Assembly: GCF_000818195.1 (NCBI RefSeq)
Contig: NZ_JTHL01000001.1
Location: 8,893,504 to 8,957,503, forward strand
From: Streptomyces sp. 150FB
Lineage (GTDB): Bacteria; Actinomycetota; Actinomycetes; Streptomycetales; Streptomycetaceae
Length of the DNA: 64,000 nt
Direction: 5' to 3'
The position numbers and the translations under genes were made by a program. The notes below the pieces were generated by a model that was given only the letters and a program-made list of their open reading frames with translations, did not search any database and was not told the DNA's origin. Below are positions 35,440 to 44,749 of the stretch, piece by piece. Position 1 is the stretch's first letter. Each line of letters begins with the position of its first letter.

Positions 35440-35526
35440 CCACGAGTTGCCGAGGCCGACATCTTCCCGATGACCCACCACGTGGAGTGCGTCGCGATCC
35501 TGGAACCTGTCGAAAAGGGCCGTTGA
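35440..35526 (+). pseudogene. TrmA/RumA-like RNA methyltransferase 3' end, probable attR
   Basis: The frame reads RVAEADIFPMTHHVECVAIL followed by EPVEKGR and TGA at 35524-35526. The core CACCACGTGGAGTGCGTCGC at 35476-35495 and the next 6 bp are identical to 7301-7326. Upstream of ADIFPMT the sequence is not methyltransferase-like, so this is a partial gene end, interpreted as the second end of an integrated element. Confidence 0.6.
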
Positions 35527-35724
35527 CCTGCAGGTTTGGCGGGTGTGCGTGATGTGCGCGTGAATCAGGCTTCGCCTCAGGTCGGACAGCTGCGCGCGGG
35601 CCGCGCGCCGGATCGTGCTGCTGTCCGCCCCCCAGGTGTCGTACGTCGCGGAGATCGGGCGATACCTCACTGGCATGGTGCGTGAAACCTTGAAAGGACA
35701 CTCGACACCAGCGAGGAGGCACTT

Positions 35725-36330
35725 GTGACTGAGACACCTGCCAGCCAGGACCCGCGATGGATACGGGCTGAGGCCGATCTGCGGGCCTTTTGCGAGACCC
35801 GCGGGTTCGATCTTGAGGCGCTCGAGGACTGGAGCACCCTGGTGATGATTGTCTACAACCCCAAACTTGGGTTGGAGGATGCGAAGAAGACCATCGTTGA
35901 GGAAAGCGAGAAGCACCTCAGTGAGGCCAGACAACGTGAACGCCAGGAACGGGTCACCAAGGACAAACTGAGCGCAGCCATCGCCCCCGTCGGGTCGTTG
36001 AATGACGACATACGCAACATCGTGGAGCAACTGGCGGATGCGTACGTCGGAGGTCACCGGGTCAATCTCGCACTCGGCCGGACACTCCTAGCGTGGGAGC
36101 ACGATGAACTGCGCGAGCAGTGGAACATGGTGAGAGACGTGGCTGGCAAGATTCCGAACTGCATCTTCACCAACTTCCACAGCTATCCCGCGACAGACAA
36201 GGCCGCGGCCGGCCACGGAAACGTCGGCAACACCCTGGATACGCGCCGATACCAGGGGAATCTGCTGGTCTTCATCAACGGAGTGAAGTTCAACATACAC
36301 ATCAACACCACCTCGGCATCCGAGGACTGA
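35725..36330 (+). CDS. hypothetical protein
   Basis: 201 aa from GTG 35725 with a near-perfect AGGAGG 4 nt upstream. Charged and largely helical in the first half (LEDAKKTIVEESEKHLSEAR, QRERQERVTKDKL), then RVNLALGRTLLAWEHDELRE and a C-terminal beta-rich part (NLLVFINGVKFNIHINTTSA). Base composition is less GC-biased than its neighbours, a sign of recent transfer. No membrane span or signal peptide. It lies just outside the right putative att site. I do not recognise the family; a two-domain fold is suggested by composition only. Confidence 0.6.
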   Translation: MTETPASQDPRWIRAEADLRAFCETRGFDLEALEDWSTLVMIVYNPKLGLEDAKKTIVEESEKHLSEARQRERQERVTKDKLSAAIAPVGSLNDDIRNIVEQLADAYVGGHRVNLALGRTLLAWEHDELREQWNMVRDVAGKIPNCIFTNFHSYPATDKAAAGHGNVGNTLDTRRYQGNLLVFINGVKFNIHINTTSASED

Positions 36331-36429
36331 AGTTCGCTGGCCTCTTGCACGTCGGTCCGTCGATTCATTTGGCGGGCCGTTTGTGCTGTGTGGTTGTTTT
36401 TGTGCAGGGTGATGCCCGGCTGTCGTGTC

Positions 36430-37736
36430 GGGTGGGCGCCGGTTCCACAGTTCCGGTTGTGGTGTGCTCGTTGGAATGGCGGGTGGCTGGTCAGCAGGGG
36501 TTCGGAAGGGCTGCGAGGCGGTGGATCGCCTGTGTGATCACGTCCGTCCAGGGCCAGCGGCGGGCGGAGTCGCATCCGTCGGGGTTCCCACCGGCGGGTT
36601 TCGCCGGTCAGGGCGAGCATCGGCATTCAGGCGAGAAGATCGAGTGCGAGCTGGACGATCTCGAGCCGGATCTGGTTCTGGGCGGTGTGGTGCAGGGGCA
36701 GGTTGCGCAGGCGGGTGGCGCGGGCATTGCGGATGCGGTCCTCGCAGCGGGCCCGCAGGCGGTGGCGTAGTTCCAGTTCGGCGATCGGGATGGTCACGGT
36801 GTTGGTGGCGAAGCAGGTGAACTGTGGTCCGTCGGCGTCGGTGATCCTCAACCGGGAGACGTGGTGCGGGCGTTCTCTGCGGATGATCAGCCGTATGCCC
36901 TCCGGCCAGCCGTCGAGGACGTTCCCGGTCAGTTCGGCGACCCGGGCTCCGTCCCGGATGTGGCCGTCGGGCTCGACGGCGGGAGTCCAGGCGGACGCGG
37001 GGACCTGCAGCACGGCCTGGTGGATGGCGGCGGTGATGGTCATGCCGACCGAGTAGGACAGCCACCTGCCGCGGCGGGCCAGCCAGGCGACGAACTCATG
37101 AGTACCGGCGGCGGAATTGGTGCGGATCAGGGTCTGGCGTCCGCGCCGGTAGCGTTTGGGTAGTTGGGTCAGGGTCAGCTTCGTGGCGGAGATGTGGTCG
37201 GCCGCGGCGTTACTGCCGCGTTGCCGGGCCGCAGCAGCGCGGCCACCGGCTCCCCGGAACCGGCCTGGCCGTGGTCGACGAACGCGACCAGCGGAAGATG
37301 GCCGAGGGTCTTCTTCCAGGTCGCGGTGGCATCCTGCTTCTCGGAGTGCGCCAGGACCAGCAGGCTGTCGATGTCCACGATCACCTGCCCGTTGGCAGCC
37401 GGACCGTTCTCGCCGGCCAACTCCCATACTCGCCGGCGTACTTCGGCTCGCGCGTTCCGGATGGCCGTCAGGGCCTTCGGCCCGGATGCGGCCAGGGTGC
37501 CGATGAGACGGGAGACCTTCGGATCTGACGCCACCGGCCCGAAGGCGCCCGGCTCGGCCCGCAGCTTGCCGATATCGGCCAGGCAGTCCCCGCCCAGAGC
37601 CGTCTTGAGCGCGGCATCCAGCAGGATCTTGCCCGGATCGTGCACCGCCCGCCGCTTGTGCCACGGCGCCAGAGCCGCTGATGTCGCGGTGTCCAGGCCG
37701 GACTTGCGGACCGTCTCGACCAGTAGCACCGCGCCG
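36430..37736 (-). pseudogene. IS1380-family transposase, multiply frameshifted
   Basis: The minus strand encodes the N-terminal part (LLVETVRKSGLDTATSAAL, GGDCLADIGKLRAEPGAFGP, NGQVIVDIDSLLVLAHSEKQ with the first Asp, HLPLVAFVDHGQ). Near 37190 the frame changes to HISATKLTLTQLPKRYRRGR and TLIRTNSAAGTHEFVAWLAR. At about 36625 a TGA interrupts LALDLLA-MPMLALTGET, where TGG is expected. These are the standard IS1380 DDE blocks. It truncates the DUF5753 gene at 37737. Confidence 0.8.
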
Positions 37737-38102
37737 CGCCGGCATGAGCGGGGGCACCGCTTCGTGCTCTTCGTCGAGGAGAGCGCCCTCCGCTACCAAC
37801 TCGGCGACGCGGACGCCATGGCCGCTCAGCTCGGGCACCTGCTCAGCGCAGGCGCCCTACCGTCCGTATCCCTCGGCGTCATTCCGATGGCAACCCGCCG
37901 GCGGAGCATGTGGCCGCAGGAGACCTTCCACGTGTACGACGACACTCTCGTCTCGGTGGAGTTGCTCTTGGCGCAGGTGAACATCACTCAGCCGTCGGAG
38001 ATCGCCCTGTATCTGGCGGCGTTCGAGGAGCTGCGGAGCATGGCTGTGTACGGGGCCGAGGCGCGCGCCCTGATCGTCAGGGCCATCGGCGCCCTGACCT
38101 GA
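37737..38102 (+). pseudogene. DUF5753 regulator C-terminal fragment
   Basis: FVLFVEESALRYQLGDADAM, AAQLGHLLSAGALPSVSLGV and IPMATRRRSMWPQETFHVYD, then VSVELLLAQVNITQPSEIAL ... VYGAEARALIVRAIGAL. This is the ligand/partner half of the Scr1-type XRE-DUF5753 regulators abundant in Streptomyces. The N-terminal XRE domain was removed by the IS1380 insertion. A strong terminator follows, showing this was the true gene end. Confidence 0.75.
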
Positions 38103-38117
38103 ACCCGGATGCGCGAA

Positions 38118-38160
38118 AGCGCCCCCTGCTCGGCCCTCAACGGGTCGGGCAGGGGGCGCT
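38118..38160. terminator. hairpin terminator after DUF5753 fragment
   Basis: AGCGCCCCCTGC (38118-38129) pairs perfectly with GCAGGGGGCGCT (38149-38160). It also serves the convergent small gene ending at 38172. Confidence 0.75.
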
Positions 38161-38171
38161 GCGGTGTCCCG

Positions 38172-38393
38172 CTAGGTGGTTCTGCCGAGCCCGTACGGAA
38201 CCCGGTCACCGTGGCGTTCGAGGTCCGCCGCGTACGCCCGGTCCTGAGCCCTCACGCGGCGCCGTACCGCCTCAAGCGCAGGCGCATCCGTGGCGAGCTC
38301 GCCGGCCGCTGTACGCAGCAGGTCGACCAGCGTCTCGCGCGCGGCGGCGTGTTCTCTGACCGCTCGCGCGCTGTGTTCCTGATCGGAGATCAT
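38172..38393 (-). CDS. small hypothetical helical protein
   Basis: 73 aa from ATG 38393 (GAAGGGAC upstream): MISDQEHSARAVREHAAARE, then TLVDLLRTAAGELATDAPAL and RRRVRAQDRAYAADL. Fully helical and charged; no family recognised. It starts 2 bp from a plus-strand GTG, so the two genes share a compact divergent start region. Confidence 0.4.
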   Translation of the reverse strand: MISDQEHSARAVREHAAARETLVDLLRTAAGELATDAPALEAVRRRVRAQDRAYAADLERHGDRVPYGLGRTT

Positions 38394-38395
38394 CT

Positions 38396-38689
38396 GTGTC
38401 CCTTCCTGCCGGCCGAAGGAAGGCCGCGGCCGCACTCGCCTTCGGCGCGCTCCAGGCGGTGGAGCAGGCTCTGCCGGAGTTCCGCGGCAGCGCCCTCGGG
38501 CGGCTCGGCCGGACCGAAGAAGCCGAAGCCGAGACGAAGCGGGCGTTCGCGGCCGAGCAGAATCGCAGGTGGTTCCGAGCGAACCCGGGCAGCGCGGACG
38601 CGATCGCCGCCGCGACGAAGGCCGCCAATACCGCCCGGGAGCGCACCGCTCAGCACCTGCTCACGGTACGGCTGGAGCAACTGCGCTAG
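38396..38689 (+). CDS. small hypothetical protein upstream of DUF721 gene
   Basis: 97 aa from GTG 38396 (GGAG 8 nt upstream). Ala/Arg/Glu-rich helices (KAAAALAFGALQAVEQALPE, EAEAETKRAFAAEQNRRWF). Function not recognised. The neighbour 116 bp downstream on the same strand is a DUF721 protein; the pair could be one element-borne unit. Confidence 0.4.
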   Translation: MSLPAGRRKAAAALAFGALQAVEQALPEFRGSALGRLGRTEEAEAETKRAFAAEQNRRWFRANPGSADAIAAATKAANTARERTAQHLLTVRLEQLR

Positions 38690-38804
38690 CAGAGCACCGC
38701 CCGTACCGAGACGGCCGGGCCCCTGCCGTGGCGGGACCGGCTGCCCGAGCTCGCCGCCCGCCCCCTCCACGGTGGTACGACCGGGACGGTGAACACGTGA
38801 ACAC

Positions 38805-39299
38805 GTGACCACCTGGCACAGCGGCGTCGACCTCGCCCGCCAGGCTCTGATCGCCGCCCGCGAGGCCGCCAAGAAGAGCGGTGGCACCCGCAAGGAGAAG
38901 CCCCGACGGCGGACCCAGACGGTCCGGCGGGACGGCCGCGAGCCACTCGGGCTCGGTGCCGCGATCCAGATGATGATGACCGAGCGCGGCCTCGCCGCCC
39001 CCGCCGCGGGCGGCAGCGTCCTCGCCTGCTGGGACGACATCGTCCGCGCGACCGTGCCCGAACTCGCCGAACACGGTCGCGCGGTGCGGTTCGACGCCGA
39101 CACAGGCCGTTTGGACGTCGCCCCCGCCAACCCCGCTTACGGCACGAAGCTGCGCTGGAGCGCGCCGAGACTGATCACGGAGGCCAACAAAAGGGTTCCT
39201 GGGGCGAATGTCCGTACGCCGCACGTCCTGGCACCCGCACCCGGCACCGCCAGCCCTGCGGCCGCTGAATCCAGTCCCATCTCGGCCAGCGGGGAATGA
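38805..39299 (+). CDS. DUF721/DciA-like protein
   Basis: 164 aa from GTG 38805. A basic N-terminal linker (RKEKPRRRTQTVRRDGREPL) leads to the DUF721 KH-like domain: VLACWDDIVRATVPELAEHG, RAVRFDADTGRLDVAPANPA and LRWSAPRLITEANKRV, matching the W-x-x-I-V-x-x-x-x-x-x-H-x-x-P and L-x-V-x-x-x-x-x-A/x-x-L pattern of DciA, the bacterial helicase loader. The chromosomal dciA lies next to recF/gyrB; this extra copy in an island may serve replication or transfer of an element. Confidence 0.6.
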   Translation: MTTWHSGVDLARQALIAAREAAKKSGGTRKEKPRRRTQTVRRDGREPLGLGAAIQMMMTERGLAAPAAGGSVLACWDDIVRATVPELAEHGRAVRFDADTGRLDVAPANPAYGTKLRWSAPRLITEANKRVPGANVRTPHVLAPAPGTASPAAAESSPISASGE

Positions 39300-39605
39300 T
39301 CATTGAAAGGAACGCGCGCGCCTCCGATAACTGAATTTATTTCCCCGTCGGTCGTGCCGTCCGTACCATTCATTACTCACGGTCCTCGGGCATCGGTCAC
39401 TCTCCATGACGCCCGGCCGATGATTCCCGAAATCCCGAAGAGGAGCCAACCGGCGATTGAGCGACTATCGAGGGAGTTGATGACCCGCGAACCCTGAGCA
39501 CCGTTATTTATTTCCGTGATACAGAAAAGGAAACCGGCGGGTCCGGCCTCCTTTTCCGCGGTCCGGCGTGCTACGCCCCTTCCGGGCGCGGCACGCGTCG
39601 GCCGG
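39300..39605. other. AT-richer intergenic region
   Basis: No supported gene. Noticeably lower GC than the surroundings; short frames exist but have no protein-like features. Confidence 0.35.
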
Positions 39606-40958
39606 TCAGGCGCGCTCCTCGGCGAAGACCTCGTTCAGCGTGGTGTGGGTCAGAACGCGCAGGAACGGCAGGATGGTCACGGCCACCGACACGGCGAAGA
39701 CGGCGAACGCGAGGCGGAGGCCGACCCATTCGGCCAGCAGGCCCATCACGCCCGCGCCGATGGGCATGGCGCCCCAGCTGAACAGCCGGCTCACCGCGTT
39801 GTAGCGGCCGAGCATGCCACCGCGCACGATGTGCTGACCCATCGTCCGGGAGTTCACGGCCCACAGGGTGCCGCCCATGCCGCCGGCGAAGGCCGCGGCG
39901 GTGACCGCCCACAGGCTGGTGGTCACCGCGGGCACGGCCATCATCGCGAAGGTGCCGATCAGATCGGCGAACATCACCCAGCGGCGGCCGAAGAACCGGT
40001 TGATCCGGGTGACGACGAGAGCTCCGACCAGGCCGCCGATGCCCAGGGCGCTCAGCACGGTGCCGTACTGCCGCGAGTCGAGATGCATGACATCGGTGGC
40101 GAACAGCGGCATGAGGGCAAGCCAGGCACCCCAGCAGGCGCACAGGACCGTCAGGATCAGGGCCATGGTGCGCAGCAGCAGGTTCCGCCACAGATAGCGC
40201 AGGCCGCCGGCGATCTGCTGGTTGACGCTCTCAGGGGCGGCCGCCTCCCCGGTGCCCGTGGCGGTCTCCCGTACCGCGCGGAATCGGCCGACGAGCAGGA
40301 TCAGGATGAACGAGGCCAGCAGGTACGACACCCACGTGGTGCCCAGCGCGACGGTTGTGCCGGCCGCGAGGAGCAGGCCGCCGACGAAGGGGCCGCAGAA
40401 CTCGTTGCAGACCGTCTCGGCACCGGTGATCCAGGCGTTCGCGCGTTCGCGGCCCTCCGGCGGGGTCAGGGCCGGTATCAGGGCCGCGGCCGAGGTCAGC
40501 GCGATGACTTCGGCGATGCCGAGCCCGGCGCCGGCGGCGCAGAGCACCGCGATGGTGACGCCACCGGCCGCCGCCACCTCGATCAGTACGCCGAGGGCGA
40601 GCAGTCGCAGGGCGTTCGCCCCCCACAGCAGGCGGCGGCGGTCCACGCGGTCGACCAGGACCCCGACGTGCAGGGCTGTCAGCAGCCAGGGCAGGGACAG
40701 ACTGAGCGACACCGCCGCGACCTGGGCCGGGGAGGCCGACGCCCGGGTCGCGAGGAGCGGCAGGGCGATCTTGGTGACGCCGTCCGCGAGGTTGGTGGCG
40801 GCGGTGAAGGCCAGGAGGACAACGGTGTTCCGGCTACCGAGTTGTGCGGAGGGCCCCGCGTAGACCTCCGCCACAGGTTCCGCGACTGCCACCGGCCCCT
40901 CGGCGGCCTTGGAGGCCTGGTCGCTCGTCGATTCTCCGTCCATCAACTGTCCGCCCAT
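39606..40958 (-). CDS. MFS transporter (MefA/enterobactin-exporter-like subfamily)
   Basis: About 450 aa; ATG 40958 or the internal ATG at 40943. Twelve membrane helices starting at NTVVLLAFTAATNLADGVTK. The loop VLVDRVDRRRLLWGAN and the central NAWITGAETVCNEFCGPFVG are of the MFS_3 type common in macrolide and siderophore exporters. Divergent from a CGNR-type regulator with 137 bp between, suggesting local control of efflux. Confidence 0.8.
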   Translation of the reverse strand: MGGQLMDGESTSDQASKAAEGPVAVAEPVAEVYAGPSAQLGSRNTVVLLAFTAATNLADGVTKIALPLLATRASASPAQVAAVSLSLSLPWLLTALHVGVLVDRVDRRRLLWGANALRLLALGVLIEVAAAGGVTIAVLCAAGAGLGIAEVIALTSAAALIPALTPPEGRERANAWITGAETVCNEFCGPFVGGLLLAAGTTVALGTTWVSYLLASFILILLVGRFRAVRETATGTGEAAAPESVNQQIAGGLRYLWRNLLLRTMALILTVLCACWGAWLALMPLFATDVMHLDSRQYGTVLSALGIGGLVGALVVTRINRFFGRRWVMFADLIGTFAMMAVPAVTTSLWAVTAAAFAGGMGGTLWAVNSRTMGQHIVRGGMLGRYNAVSRLFSWGAMPIGAGVMGLLAEWVGLRLAFAVFAVSVAVTILPFLRVLTHTTLNEVFAEERA

Positions 40959-40970
40959 CGAGGCTTCCTA

Positions 40971-41057
40971 ACCGTCTAACAGATTGAGTGGTGAGTGGCA
41001 CGCGTCGAGTCTGACAGAGGGTGGCGGTCCATGTCACCGGTCAAACCGATAGACGGT
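40971..41057. promoter_or_regulatory. split inverted repeat between MFS and CGNR regulator
   Basis: ACCGTCTA (40971-40978) and its exact complement TAGACGGT (41050-41057) lie close to each divergent start, 71 bp apart. Possibly two half-operators or a looping pair. Confidence 0.45.
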
Positions 41058-41095
41058 CATCAGCAGTAGGATGGTGGCTCACCTGGAGGTGACTC

Positions 41096-41665
41096 ATGCT
41101 CGATGCCCCGGCGCCGGCCCGACTGATCGAAGCCTTCGTCAACACCGTCGACGTGGAGCTCGGTACCGACGAGCTGGACACAGCGGGCGGGCTCCGCACC
41201 TGGCTGGCCGCCCGGGGCCTGCTCGACCGCGACGGTGTCGTCAGTGCCGAGGACCACGCTCTGGGGCTGCGTTTGCGCACCGGCATCCGGGAGGAGCTGG
41301 GTGTCAATGTCGGCGACACCGCCGACGCGGCGTTGCTGGCGGGGGCCGACGAGGCACTGCGTGAGCTGCCCGTCCTCATCACCGCCGGGGGACGGTACGC
41401 CGGCGCGGGCGTACTGTTCCCCGCCCCGGACCTGCCCCCGGCCAGAAAGGCGCTGGCCGGCCTGGCGATCGCCTGGAGCGAGCTGGCCATCACCGGCCAG
41501 TCCGCCAGGCTCAAGCGCTGCGCGGAGCACGCCTGCGCCTGGGTCTTCTGGGACGTGTCCAAGAACCGCAGCCGCCGCTGGTGCTCGATGCGGGTCTGCG
41601 GCAACCGGGCCAAGGCACGCCGGTACACCGCCAAGCGGACCGCGTCGGGCGCCCGCCCGGCCTGA
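41096..41665 (+). CDS. ABATE/CGNR zinc-finger regulator
   Basis: 189 aa from ATG 41096 with TGGAGGTG upstream. The N-terminal ABATE-like domain (LIEAFVNTVDVELGTDELDT) is followed by a C-terminal zinc finger: RLKRCAEHACAWVFWDVSKN followed by SRRWCSMRVCGNRAKARRY. The four Cys and CGNR motif define CGNR proteins, probably stress-response DNA- or RNA-binding regulators. Divergent from the MFS exporter, so it is its most likely regulator. Confidence 0.85.
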   Translation: MLDAPAPARLIEAFVNTVDVELGTDELDTAGGLRTWLAARGLLDRDGVVSAEDHALGLRLRTGIREELGVNVGDTADAALLAGADEALRELPVLITAGGRYAGAGVLFPAPDLPPARKALAGLAIAWSELAITGQSARLKRCAEHACAWVFWDVSKNRSRRWCSMRVCGNRAKARRYTAKRTASGARPA

Positions 41666-42328
41666 ACCGGGCGGATACCCGCACCCCGACGACAGGTCCG
41701 GGGCGGGAAGTCCTGAGCACCGGCACCGGGAAGTCCTGGGCAGGCGAACGGAACATCCCTCGGACACCGAGATCATGGTTCCTCCCACCAGATATCGGAG
41801 TCGTGTACGGAAAGCAGGGGTCGCAGCGGAATTCTCGGTGCGGGCGCACCGCGTGCCGGCCCGCCACTACGGCCACCTCGACATCCTGCGCGAGACACTC
41901 GACGACCCGCGACTAGATCCGGCGGAGATCATGGGCCGAGCCAGAGTCGGATCGAGACGACGGTGACGGTGCCGTGAAGGATGTAGCCGCCCTTGGCGAA
42001 ACTCGTGGCTCCACAACAGCACGAAGGCCCGGCAGAGGGGCCTCCGACAAGCTGCTTAGAAGGTGAGGCCGCCACCGAGGTCGATACCGATCGCAGAAGC
42101 GGGAGCGGCAAGGGCGGAGACAGGGGCGAAGGCCGCGAACACGACCGTAGTGATCCGACGACGTGGGCGTACCACCACTCGATGTAGGGGCGCAGGCCGT
42201 CGGCGGTGAGGAGGTGGGCCGGGCCGCCCGCGCGTGGCTCAGAGGCGCTGCTGGACCCGACACGACCGAGAGGCAGCATCCGATGGAGGCGCCGCCCCAG
42301 CGCCTTTCAGGGAACTCCCGATCGTTGA
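41666..42328. other. intergenic/decayed region
   Basis: No clear gene. A minus-strand piece (HLLTADGLRPYIEWWYAHVV near 42200) looks protein-like but cannot be assigned. Confidence 0.3.
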
Positions 42329-42331
42329 GTG

Positions 42332-43165
42332 ATGGGCAGAAGTAGCGCCGCGGGAGCGGACGATGATGCGGACAAGGGAGCAAGTGTGAACGCGGTAGGG
42401 ACGGACGGGGCTTCTCGGATCGACGGCGAGCAGGTGTCCGGTCCATCCAGACACGGAAGCGGGAGGAGGCGCTCGGTGTGGAAGGAACTGCCGATCCTGG
42501 TCGTCATCGCCCTGGTGCTCGCGCTGATCATCAAGACCTTCCTGGTGCAGGCGTTCTCCATCCCCTCGGAGTCGATGCAGAACACCTTGCAGCCAGGAGA
42601 CCGGGTTCTCGTGGACAAGCTGACGCCCTGGTTCGGCTCGAAGCCCGAGCGCGGGGACGTGGTGGTCTTCCATGACCCGGCCGACTGGCTGGGTGACGAG
42701 GGAGCCCCGCACCCCAATCCCGCGCAGAAGGCTCTCAGCATCGTCGGACTCATGCCGGCCGCCGGGGAACGGGACCTGATCAAGAGGGTCATCGCGGTGG
42801 CCGGCGACACGGTGGAGTGCCGGGGTACGGGACCTGTGAAAGTCAACGGCAAGCCGCTGGACGAGCCTTACGTCTTCGCCGGAGACACCCCGTGCAGCAA
42901 CGACGACCAAGGCGGCCAGTTCGACGTCACCGTGCCCAAGGGGAAGATCTGGGTCATGGGCGACCACCGTCAGAACTCGCTGGACTCCCGCTATCACCAG
43001 CACGACAAGACGCACGGCTTCGTCCCTATCGGCGATGTCGTCGGGCGTGCCGTGGTCGTCGCCTGGCCCGTCGGTCGCTGGGCGACCCTGCCGGTTCCGG
43101 ACACCTTCGGTCAGCCCGGCATTCGCGCAGGATCTGTGGCCGCCCAGGCGAAGGCCCGGAGGTAG
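42332..43165 (+). CDS. lepB: type I signal peptidase (S26A)
   Basis: 277 aa (ATG 42332; GTG 42329 also possible). A basic cytoplasmic N-terminus, one membrane helix (LPILVVIALVLALIIKTFLV), then box B with the nucleophile Ser in SIPSESMQNTLQPGDRVLV, box C (RGDVVVF), box D with the general-base Lys in IKRVIAVAGDTVEC, and box E GDHRQNSLDSRYH. All catalytic residues are present. It releases secreted proteins from signal peptides. Streptomyces has several such genes; this is an accessory copy or cargo. Confidence 0.85.
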   Translation: MGRSSAAGADDDADKGASVNAVGTDGASRIDGEQVSGPSRHGSGRRRSVWKELPILVVIALVLALIIKTFLVQAFSIPSESMQNTLQPGDRVLVDKLTPWFGSKPERGDVVVFHDPADWLGDEGAPHPNPAQKALSIVGLMPAAGERDLIKRVIAVAGDTVECRGTGPVKVNGKPLDEPYVFAGDTPCSNDDQGGQFDVTVPKGKIWVMGDHRQNSLDSRYHQHDKTHGFVPIGDVVGRAVVVAWPVGRWATLPVPDTFGQPGIRAGSVAAQAKARR

Positions 43166-43400
43166 CCGGCGTGGACGAGGCGATCGTTTTTGCCGTGTCG
43201 GCGCCCGACGTAGCGTTTTTGCCGGAGGCGCGGGTGATCGGTGCTGATCCGTCGTATGCCTTCAGCGGGCGGGGGTCGGCGAAGCGTGTCTTGTCGTCGC
43301 CGATCTCGGCCGGCACCTGCGCGCCGAGCTGGGGGCCCAGGCCTTTGAGGGCCTGTTTCTGGACCTCGCATCTGTTTCTGTCCTGCCGATTCTGACTTCG
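43140..43400 (-). mobile_element. IS110-family transposase C-terminal fragment
   Basis: The minus strand encodes QALKGLGPQLGAQVPAEIGD, DKTRFADPRPLKAYDGSAPI and TRASGK, then in another frame KRYVGRRHGKNDRLVHAGYL, the transposase_20 domain of IS110 elements (G-x-x-x-A-x-x-x-x-A-E-I-G-D-x-x-R-F and SAPITRxSGK). Frameshifted and truncated; it overlaps the very end of the signal peptidase gene. Confidence 0.7.
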
Positions 43401-43698
43401 CGCACTGCCACAAGGCCGGGAGTCTGCCGGATGTAGAGGTCATTTGGTCGGTTGGCGGCTGAATCCGAACAGCTACCACGTTCCTGTTCGTGAGCGTCCG
43501 GGCCGCTGTCATGCTGGCGAGGTCGCCGTGGCCCGGACTCCTGCCGGGGGGATGGGCCATGCGCGGTCCGTGTTCCGGGTGGTGAGTGATCTCCCGGACC
43601 TCTTGGGCCCGTGCCGGCACGACCGCACCGCCGCTGGTTGTCGGGGTCCTTCGGTTCCCGCTCGCGGTGGTGCGCAACCGAGTGGGGGAAGAACCTTC

Positions 43699-44670
43699 GT
43701 GTCCTCGAACACCACCGCGTTACCCGCGCCTTCCCGATGGCACTGCTGGGCCAGGACACGCGCCTCGGGCTCCGCCCCGGTTGCGCGACCGGGCCCGCTG
43801 CACCGTATCCGCCGGCGGGCGCTGTCCGGGCTGGCGGTACTGGCCATGGCCGCGGGGGTGGCCGTGGCTGCTCCTCAGGCCGCCCAGGCCGTCTCCAACA
43901 TCAGTGTTTCGTCCACCACCGTCGTCTCCGGCGGCACTTTCACGATCAGCTTCAACGGCACCGCGGACTCGGCCCGTACCGGCGCCGGTGAGAACTTCTA
44001 CGCCGGCTCCTCATCCTTCGGTAATCTCCCGGCCTTCACGACCATCGTGTCGTGCACGGGCAACAGCGCCCCCTGCACCAATGTCAGCACCATCGGCCAG
44101 CGGGTACCGGTGGGTGACGTGGCCGCAGGCGACGCGTTCAGCGGAACGCTCACCCTGAGGGTGAACCCCGGGACCGCGACCGGCTCGTTCGTCCTGCGCC
44201 ACCAGCTCTACGGCAACGGCAACGGCGGCGAGGCCATCGAGGACGGGCCGACCATCACTGTCACCGACGCGCCGCCGCCCGCCGCCGACCTCGCCGTGGG
44301 TGTGGCCGCGCAGCCGCACCTGGGCATCCTGGTCCCCTACCTGGCTTACACCCTGAGCGCCCACAACGCAGGCCCGAACGCGGTCACCTCCGCCACCGTC
44401 ACCGCCGCCCTGCCGCCCGGTGCCTCCGCGACGGACCTGTCGACCGGATGCGCCACCACCATGGGCACCGTGACCTGCGCCTACGGTGCGATCGCGAACG
44501 GGGCCAGTACGGCCAAGTCCTTCCACGTACCTCTACGCCTGCTCTCCTTGGGCCACGTCACCGTCACCGGAGCGCGCACCGCCTCCACCCCGACCGACCC
44601 GGACCCGGCCAACGACACCGCGAGCGCCACCTGCACCGTCATCTCCTTCATCCTGGCCACCTGCCCCTAA
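43699..44670 (+). CDS. secreted protein with DUF11-type repeat
   Basis: 323 aa from GTG 43699 (GGGGGAAG upstream). An [24 protein letters not shown] signal sequence is cleaved near AAPQAAQA. An Ig-like first domain ([20 protein letters not shown]) is followed by a DUF11-like domain ([20 protein letters not shown] with [20 protein letters not shown] and DPDPANDTA). Such proteins are surface or matrix components. The long, basic pre-signal segment is unusual; a start nearer 43790 is possible. Confidence 0.7.
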   Translation: MSSNTTALPAPSRWHCWARTRASGSAPVARPGPLHRIRRRALSGLAVLAMAAGVAVAAPQAAQAVSNISVSSTTVVSGGTFTISFNGTADSARTGAGENFYAGSSSFGNLPAFTTIVSCTGNSAPCTNVSTIGQRVPVGDVAAGDAFSGTLTLRVNPGTATGSFVLRHQLYGNGNGGEAIEDGPTITVTDAPPPAADLAVGVAAQPHLGILVPYLAYTLSAHNAGPNAVTSATVTAALPPGASATDLSTGCATTMGTVTCAYGAIANGASTAKSFHVPLRLLSLGHVTVTGARTASTPTDPDPANDTASATCTVISFILATCP

Positions 44671-44749
44671 ACCCACCCCCGGGCACCGCGCGCACCGCAG
44701 TGCGGCACTCACCGCGGGCCGCGACGCATCGAACGGTGACCGTCTGACG

